A stretch of 29,968 nucleotides of DNA, from the NCBI GenBank assembly GCA_039815505.1, contig JBCBZE010000011.1, positions 1-29,968 of the forward strand, read 5' to 3'. This document shows positions 24,002 to 29,968 of this stretch, piece by piece. The DNA is from CANLWN01 sp039815505. GTDB taxonomy: Bacteria > Bacteroidota > Bacteroidia > Flavobacteriales > Flavobacteriaceae. Every line of letters begins with the position of its first letter. Position 1 is the first letter of the stretch. A program made the position numbers and the translations under genes. The notes below the pieces were generated by a model. It saw only the letters and a list, made by a program, of their open reading frames with translations, was not told where the DNA came from and made no database searches.

Positions 24002-27000
24002 CTATCGCTTAAGCAGTTTTACCTGGGAAACTACTTTCCCGGTCTTATCTGTTAATCGAAGTACATAGGTGCCTTGAGGTAAGGTACTCATATCTACACT
24101 TCCACTGCCCAAATCATCGATGGCCATATCAAAAGATGGCATCACGACTTGGCCAAGCAAGTTCACAAGGGTTCCTTTCAATACCTGGGATTCATTCTCG
24201 GTTCCTTCCAAGGAGAAGTGTGCCAAGGTCTGTACAGGATTTGGATATACCCTACTTTCGGTTTCCCCTTCGCCAAAAACGGCGGCGGCAGTGGTACCAG
24301 AATCTACAACTTCAAAGGAAATCGTGGAAGGCAGTCCTTCTTGGCCGCTTCCATTGCTACCTAAAAATGCAGTAGCGGTAACGGTGTTTATACCGAGCGG
24401 GAAGGCCAACGAATTAAAATTACCTCTTCTATCACCGCCAAGGGCATAGGGTGCAACATTCTCCGTCTGGAACCCTGTTGTTCCATTAAAGTCGAATACT
24501 ACACTACCAACTTCCTCACTTGGAACAGCCGATATATTAAAACTATTGGCATCAAAATTGGCCAAATCAATAACATCTCCGTCCGCTATAGGGCCAATTT
24601 CGGTATCCGTATCGGCATCGATCAACATGAAATTGGATATTTCCACGACCGAAGTGTCCACAACCTCAAAATTAACGGTCAACGCAATTCCTGCATCACC
24701 GGTACCTCTAGGCCCGGAAAATGGGGTTGCCGTTATGGTATTTGGTCCCATAGGTAAGGCAAGTGATCTAAAATTACCATTGTTATCACCGTTCAGGGCA
24801 TAAGGTGCCACATTCTCGGTTTGGAATCCTTCATCACCATTGAAGTCAAAAACAACGCTCCCTACTTCAATATCACCAATATTGGCTACCACACTGAACT
24901 TGTTGGCATCAAAGTTGGCCAAATCAATAACATCACCTTCACCTAAAGGTCCTATTTCCACGTCTGCAACAGCATCGACCAAGGTGAAATTCACTACGGT
25001 TGGTACATCCAATACCGTCAACTCGATCAAGGAAGTGCTACCGCTTTTATCCGGTGCATTGCTAGAAACCGTCAAATCATCCAAATAGGTGCCAGGTTCT
25101 AGTTCCGTAGCGTCCAACGTCACCGTTAGGGTTCTGGAACCACCAGCGGGTACAACACCCGACATTGGGCTGACATTGGTAATCAAATTGGAGAATCCAA
25201 TTTCTGGCTGTACAAATCGTAAGGCCAGACCATCCCTTATATAGGGTGTGTTAAAGGCTACTTGTGCCCCATCACTTCCATCGGCATTTTCTATACCCAC
25301 AGTACCCTCATCCGTAAATGAAGCTCCATCGACATCATCGTAGAATATTTCAATATTACCATCGGCCAATAAGATAACCTTAAAGGTTACCGTTTCATCG
25401 GCTGCACCAAAGAAAATAGGTGCATTGGTCCATTGAATTACTATAGCGTCCGCAAAAGCGGCAATATGGACAGAACCACCGTTCTGAGGTTCTAGATCGG
25501 ACCAGAATCCGGCAACTACGTTGTTTACACCATCATCAACGGGGATTTGCTCGTTAAAGAAGGTAAACGGTGTAGTAGGCGCTTGGAAGGAAACAAATCC
25601 ATTAGCGCTAATGAATACACTTTCATACGTAATGCCATAGAATTCTATAGGGAACGGAATCCCTACTTCTACCGTACCATCTGCTCCAACCGCCTCGGAA
25701 AGATCCAATCCGCTACCGGTAATATCAAATGGGAAATATACGGGTCCACCTTCTTCATCACTGTCGATCCACGTATATCCAAAGGATATATCGGTACCCA
25801 CACTAAATTCCACTGGGTGACCTTGACGTAGGTCCTTAACCCCTTTTACAGGCGTAGCAACACCAAAGTCGATCAACTCCGTATTGTTCAACTGTAAATC
25901 AGGACTCACCATTGCAGCGGCGACCGCGAAATCAGGGAAGGAGAAAGTCAAGGGCGAATTTCCATCGTTACGCAATACAATTTCCGTATCTACCGTAGTT
26001 CCTGTATTTGTAGTTTCAAAAACTTCCTGGGGATCTAGGAACGCCATTGGGGGATCAACCCCGATACCATTTAAGACAACATCTATACTGGACGCATTAT
26101 CGGCATCACTGGTAATGGTCAATATACCATTGATGCTACCCACGGAGGAAGGTGTAAAAGTAACGGTAATTTCCGCTTCTTCACCTGCATCTATGGTCGT
26201 AGCACTTACACCGGGACTAAAGTCGTCATTGTCCGACGTTATGCTGCTAACGTTCAATTGCGCCAAACCTGTATTGGTAATGGTAAAGGTACGTTCCCTA
26301 CTATTGCCAACGAACACATCGTTAAAGGTCAATAGTTCCTCGGAAACCTCGATACCGGATATTTGACCGGATACTTCAAAGGTAGTGGCTACTGGAACCG
26401 TTGGTGTAACGGGATCGTTACTGTTTACCAAAATATCGGTATTGAACGTTCCATTGGCCAATTCCGATCCGTCAAAGCTTACGGACACTTCTACGGTTTC
26501 ACCGGGAGCAACGCTACCTGAGGAAGGTTCTAAAGTAATATAGGGCTCATCAGAGCTTCCACTTAGCGCCCTTACGAAGAACACAAAACCAGACGGGTTA
26601 TAGGTGGTACCACCATCCCCACTGAAAAAGTAGGTATCCGGTCTTTGGGTGGCATTGTCATCCGTACCCTGAGGGAACGATATCCCTAAGGGGTATTTAT
26701 GTACTACCCAAAAAGATTCCCCAGCTGAGAACTCAAAAGCTTCTCCCAACTCTTCGACCACTACAACACCCTCTTCACTTGCTTGTTCGAATGTTTTCGA
26801 TAGCAATAACTCTCCGTCATTTGGTGTAGCACCTCCTCGAACAATTTCAAGGATATAAACCGGGCTGGCCAGTGTTTCTGTACGATATCCGTTTCTGACA
26901 GCTGTTAGCGTAAAGTCCGCTTCCACGTCAAAATTCACGGCACTGGAATAAGGATCGGTATCCACTCCGGCGAAATTATCCGGGAAACTAATTCCGGTAT

Positions 27001-29743
27001 CATAAAAAATAGAATCGTTGAAGGTGGCATTTTCCAATAAAATCTCAGAATTAATGACTTTCAAACGCTTCAATGACTTACCGGCCAATTTTTCTGTTGC
27101 CGTGGACGTAGTACCCACTCCATATTTGGACATATCCAATGCTATAACGGATTGGTCACCCCCTGATGAAGGTGGTGTAAAGACCGTTGCACCCAAGGAA
27201 GTAGTATATTCCAATGGACTATCCCCTGAATTGGTGATCGTAAAGGAATCGGTCGCCACTGGAGGGTCATCGGTTTGTACATTTACCGCAGCGCTTAGAG
27301 CGTCCGGTGCTACCGTAATGGTAGGTGGAGCGATTACCGTTAAGGTAACCGGTATATCTATAGATGGATTGTCGGTATCATTGCTTGTTACCGTAATGGT
27401 CGCATTATAGACACCTGGATCTAAAGATCTTGTATCAAATTTCACTTCGGCAACCGTTGAAGATCCAAAAGGAACTTCTCCGGAAATGGGAGAAACGGTC
27501 AAGAAAAACGCGTTTTCATCTCCATCGGTAACCTCTAGATTGTCCATATCAAAGGCAGAACCTGCAGTAATATTGTCCGACAATAGAACAATTTGTTCCA
27601 TCACACCTGCAAATCCAGTCCCGGAATGTACCAATTCATTATCGATAAATACGGAAAGGGCAAAGTCATCCCTGTCGACTACTACGCGCAATTCAAAATA
27701 TCCTTCTGGTGTAGTAGTTTCGATAGGTACAAATGCGCTGACAGAACCATCAAGAACATCGATGCTTCCATCTGCGTTAAAACGCACTCTTGTGACCACG
27801 GATCCCGCGGCTGGGGATTGAGGAATGAATTCAAAACTGGAGCCATTGTTCACAACGTTCAATTGCGCCGTTGCTACCATAAATGGTTCATCACCGGGCG
27901 TAATCAATGGTGAAAACGCCAAAGCTAACGCTCCGGAGCCATCAGAGGTTCCCCTTACATGTTGGGTACCTTCGAATGCATTGGCATCCGACACCGAAAA
28001 AAAGTTCGCGGGTTGGGACGACCAACCATTTTGACCATTAAACTCACCAAGGACAAAGTCTTCAAAGTCCGTAGCCAGCAGGCTGGTTACCATTGCATTG
28101 AAACTTATACCTCCCGCGGTTATCATGGAGGAAAGACTTTTAGATGCCGAAGTTGGAAAACTTTTGGAGGTAAATCCGTTCGTACGGATAGACTCGTTGG
28201 AAAGAGCCACACGGTCCGCAAAAGTAGCTTGTGGCATGTCGTTACCATCGCTTACGGAAATACTGAAACTGAGGTCGTCATTACCGGTATTGGCAATGGT
28301 AAGATCCCTGGTAACCACCAATAGTTGTTCCAAGGTCTCATCGAACGACTCTGGTGAGACTTCTATGATAGGAGCTTCCGTACCATCAAGCACCCTTACG
28401 GTGATCGGAACGGATACGGTGCGTTCTTCGCCTTCCACGGAAAATACGATTTCCTCTTCATAGATACCCGCTGGGACACCTACCGTATTTAAGGTAACCT
28501 CCACAGTTCCGGAGGCCAATGATTCCAAGGTAATGGATTCGGGGTCGATCATTCCGATGACCACCGCATCCGCACTAGCAGTTGCCGTAACAACAACCGA
28601 TTCTTCGGTAAGATTGGTAACCGAAAGTTCTACGGCCAACGTTTCCTCTATGTTCATTTCCTCCGAAATCGAGGTTGGATTTACGGCAATCGGTGCGGCC
28701 GTGGCCAAAACCCATCCCATATCCCTAAAATAACCCCGGGTAATGGGGCCAATATCAAAATTGGATTCTGCCGCACCTACCTGAGGGCTCATCAGAGAAT
28801 TGATGTCGCCTGCAGGAAAAGTAGCTTCGTCCCAATGTGCGATACTGGAACCTCCTTGAAAGGGGTTCGGAGCAAAAAGTTCAGGTAGCGTACCACCCAA
28901 GGCCGCGACAGCAAATGCACCATTGGCAAATACATCACCACTGGTATAGAAATCACCCAATTCTACAGATGGATTGGGAAGGTCCAATGGGGAAACACCT
29001 GCGCTGTTCTGATGAAACGTATCAAAAATAACGGGTATTCCTCCGGCAAAACCTACGGAACCTACCCCGTTGGCATCTACATTACCTCCATCGAAAAAAC
29101 CTAGACCGTGACCCATTTCATGTAGGGCGACCGTGACAAAATCAAATTGTCCGGGAGGAGGGTTCCCATCGGTACCAAAGTACCATGGAATACCGTTACC
29201 TATATTTACCACCAAATCAAAAGGTTCGGTGGGGTCCAAAGGTTCCCCGGCCAGTGCATTGGCAAGGGCGGTTGGGTAAAAAATGCCCGGTACGGGCGCA
29301 TTTTCAAAGTCACTAAAAATTTGTGTGGGACCAGCTGAAGCCAGGACTCCCGGTCCCAGATCGGCAAAATCCGCCGAAACAACGATAGGTACCGAGGATA
29401 CGATTTCCTGTGCCCATATGTCCGCTGCAAATTGGAACGCGGCCTGAACTTCGGCATTTCCCTGAGCCCCTGGACCAAAAACGATCGATATATCGGCCGT
29501 TACATTGGATTTCCCTGATGTCAAGGATTTTTTGGACGCAAGCTGCGACATACCCATTCTCATGTTCTCGTTCTTGAATTTCGCAGGACAGACAATAATG
29601 GGTCCGGGTAATTTCTCCATTTTCTGGGACTGCGCAGTATGCAGGCCTCCAAAAATGAATAATACGATTAACGTGAATAAGTGGTAATGGTTACGCAATC
29701 GATTGCGCAGGCCATAACCACTCATCGAGTAATTTTGTTTCAT
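24002..29743 (-). CDS. T9SS-secreted multidomain metalloprotease with ASH-type and repeat domains
   Basis: A 1913-aa protein. After the signal peptide (~1-40) comes a metalloprotease-like region (~50-345) with HEMGHGLGFFD (His208, Glu209, His212, Asp218), an HExxHxxGxxD zinc site; INSLMSP and GYFRDMGW near its end are typical of this secreted family. Then follow Ig/ASH-like beta domains, a jelly-roll-like segment (~561-743), a second insert (~913-1063), a clear choice-of-anchor-D/ASH domain (~1128-1226) and an NGFVSF-type beta sandwich (~1309-1509). Two tandem ~115-aa repeats lie at ~1583-1812 (GPxxxGDVIDLANFDAN, FQTENVAPYAL). A type A T9SS sorting domain ends the protein (VYPNPVQ...LPQGTYVLRL...VKLLKR). 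It is exported through Sec and T9SS to the surface or medium. Substrate unknown. Confidence 0.9.
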   Translation of the reverse strand: MKQNYSMSGYGLRNRLRNHYHLFTLIVLFIFGGLHTAQSQKMEKLPGPIIVCPAKFKNENMRMGMSQLASKKSLTSGKSNVTADISIVFGPGAQGNAEVQAAFQFAADIWAQEIVSSVPIVVSADFADLGPGVLASAGPTQIFSDFENAPVPGIFYPTALANALAGEPLDPTEPFDLVVNIGNGIPWYFGTDGNPPPGQFDFVTVALHEMGHGLGFFDGGNVDANGVGSVGFAGGIPVIFDTFHQNSAGVSPLDLPNPSVELGDFYTSGDVFANGAFAVAALGGTLPELFAPNPFQGGSSIAHWDEATFPAGDINSLMSPQVGAAESNFDIGPITRGYFRDMGWVLATAAPIAVNPTSISEEMNIEETLAVELSVTNLTEESVVVTATASADAVVIGMIDPESITLESLASGTVEVTLNTVGVPAGIYEEEIVFSVEGEERTVSVPITVRVLDGTEAPIIEVSPESFDETLEQLLVVTRDLTIANTGNDDLSFSISVSDGNDMPQATFADRVALSNESIRTNGFTSKSFPTSASKSLSSMITAGGISFNAMVTSLLATDFEDFVLGEFNGQNGWSSQPANFFSVSDANAFEGTQHVRGTSDGSGALALAFSPLITPGDEPFMVATAQLNVVNNGSSFEFIPQSPAAGSVVTRVRFNADGSIDVLDGSVSAFVPIETTTPEGYFELRVVVDRDDFALSVFIDNELVHSGTGFAGVMEQIVLLSDNITAGSAFDMDNLEVTDGDENAFFLTVSPISGEVPFGSSTVAEVKFDTRSLDPGVYNATITVTSNDTDNPSIDIPVTLTVIAPPTITVAPDALSAAVNVQTDDPPVATDSFTITNSGDSPLEYTTSLGATVFTPPSSGGDQSVIALDMSKYGVGTTSTATEKLAGKSLKRLKVINSEILLENATFNDSIFYDTGISFPDNFAGVDTDPYSSAVNFDVEADFTLTAVRNGYRTETLASPVYILEIVRGGATPNDGELLLSKTFEQASEEGVVVVEELGEAFEFSAGESFWVVHKYPLGISFPQGTDDNATQRPDTYFFSGDGGTTYNPSGFVFFVRALSGSSDEPYITLEPSSGSVAPGETVEVSVSFDGSELANGTFNTDILVNSNDPVTPTVPVATTFEVSGQISGIEVSEELLTFNDVFVGNSRERTFTITNTGLAQLNVSSITSDNDDFSPGVSATTIDAGEEAEITVTFTPSSVGSINGILTITSDADNASSIDVVLNGIGVDPPMAFLDPQEVFETTNTGTTVDTEIVLRNDGNSPLTFSFPDFAVAAAMVSPDLQLNNTELIDFGVATPVKGVKDLRQGHPVEFSVGTDISFGYTWIDSDEEGGPVYFPFDITGSGLDLSEAVGADGTVEVGIPFPIEFYGITYESVFISANGFVSFQAPTTPFTFFNEQIPVDDGVNNVVAGFWSDLEPQNGGSVHIAAFADAIVIQWTNAPIFFGAADETVTFKVILLADGNIEIFYDDVDGASFTDEGTVGIENADGSDGAQVAFNTPYIRDGLALRFVQPEIGFSNLITNVSPMSGVVPAGGSRTLTVTLDATELEPGTYLDDLTVSSNAPDKSGSTSLIELTVLDVPTVVNFTLVDAVADVEIGPLGEGDVIDLANFDANKFSVVANIGDIEVGSVVFDFNGDEGFQTENVAPYALNGDNNGNFRSLALPMGPNTITATPFSGPRGTGDAGIALTVNFEVVDTSVVEISNFMLIDADTDTEIGPIADGDVIDLANFDANSFNISAVPSEEVGSVVFDFNGTTGFQTENVAPYALGGDRRGNFNSLAFPLGINTVTATAFLGSNGSGQEGLPSTISFEVVDSGTTAAAVFGEGETESRVYPNPVQTLAHFSLEGTENESQVLKGTLVNLLGQVVMPSFDMAIDDLGSGSVDMSTLPQGTYVLRLTDKTGKVVSQVKLLKR

Positions 29744-29897
29744 AAGTGAGATGATTTAAGTTAATTTTTTCGGAAAATACTGTTTAAATATGATATTAAC
29801 AAACTTTTATGTTTTACCGTAATCGTCTGTATTGTGCAGTTCGTCGATGGTCTGCCGTATTTAAATAGATAGAAAAGGAATAAAAAAACACTCGAAT

Positions 29898-29928
29898 ATA
29901 AAAACCCTAGATATTCTAAGGTTTTTAT
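29898..29928. terminator. Possible intrinsic terminator at the right edge
   Basis: A 13-bp inverted repeat (ATAAAAACCCTAG / CTAAGGTTTTTAT, one mismatch, 5-nt loop). It is AT-rich but well paired and probably ends a gene beyond the right edge. The rest of 29744-29968 holds the 5' region of the minus-strand protease gene; no clear TAnnTTTG promoter box is visible there. Confidence 0.5.
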
Positions 29929-29968
29929 GTAAAAAAAATAGCACGCCCTTCTAATTTTTAGGTCAAAA

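Noticed and set aside
25884..26366. 160-aa plus-strand ORF opposite the metalloprotease
   Set aside because: Ser/Thr/Val-rich antisense shadow of the beta-rich secreted protein; many similar ones occur along the same gene.

Overview
The window looks like a chromosomal segment of a marine-type Flavobacteriaceae (Bacteroidota). The evidence is a C-terminal type IX secretion (T9SS) sorting domain, the two-gene layout of its RHS proteins, 'GNVGIGT...LPNIPSAEE' tail-fibre-like secreted proteins, a secreted TPR-CHAT protein, and AT-rich intergenic DNA with few clear Shine-Dalgarno sites. The genus cannot be fixed from the sequence alone.

Left part (1-10925): a co-directional RHS polymorphic-toxin operon. 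In order it has the 3' end of a tail-fibre-like secreted protein, a 1167-aa SpvB-like/YD-repeat protein (RHS-A), a small lipocalin-like secreted protein, a 1909-aa RHS protein (RHS-B), and a two-TM immunity-type membrane protein. RHS-B has Ig-like repeats, a Ca-binding-like segment, a DUF6443-like region, YD repeats, the RHS core and a variable C-terminal toxin region. Base composition turns AT-rich just after the RHS core. A canonical Bacteroidota TonB-box-like string (LDEVVVTG) lies in the linker between the core and the putative toxin domain.

Middle part (10900-14180): a repeat-rich accessory island. It holds a broken REP-associated tyrosine transposase (RAYT) with one in-frame stop and a repeat-replaced C-terminus, at least ten copies of one hairpin (GCGAAGTTTAAAACTTCGC type) and eight of a second (GCGAAG-n7-CTTCGC type). 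Three longer composite units are made from these hairpins. Embedded in the island is a start-less toxin-like C-terminal fragment followed, with an 8-nt overlap, by a DUF3592-like small membrane protein. This looks like an orphan toxin-CT/immunity cassette kept downstream of the active RHS gene. A beta-barrel protein gene also sits here. A second tail-fibre-like gene (14317-15063) resembles the one at the left edge, so two paralogues bracket the RHS locus.

15258-20359: a tightly packed seven-gene operon for a type II secretion/type IV pilus-like machine. It encodes two lipoproteins, a PilP/GspC-like protein with an RDPF motif, a membrane-anchored protein in the GspK/PilX position, two pseudopilins (GspI- and GspJ-like) and the inner-membrane platform protein GspF. 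The ATPase, secretin, major pseudopilin and prepilin peptidase are not in the window.

20501-29743: two convergent single genes share a strong bidirectional terminator (23947-23975). On the plus strand is an exported TPR-CHAT cysteine-protease-like protein with a C-terminal membrane anchor. On the minus strand is a 1913-aa T9SS-secreted multidomain metalloprotease with an HEMGHGLGFFD zinc site, ASH-type domains and a type A sorting domain.
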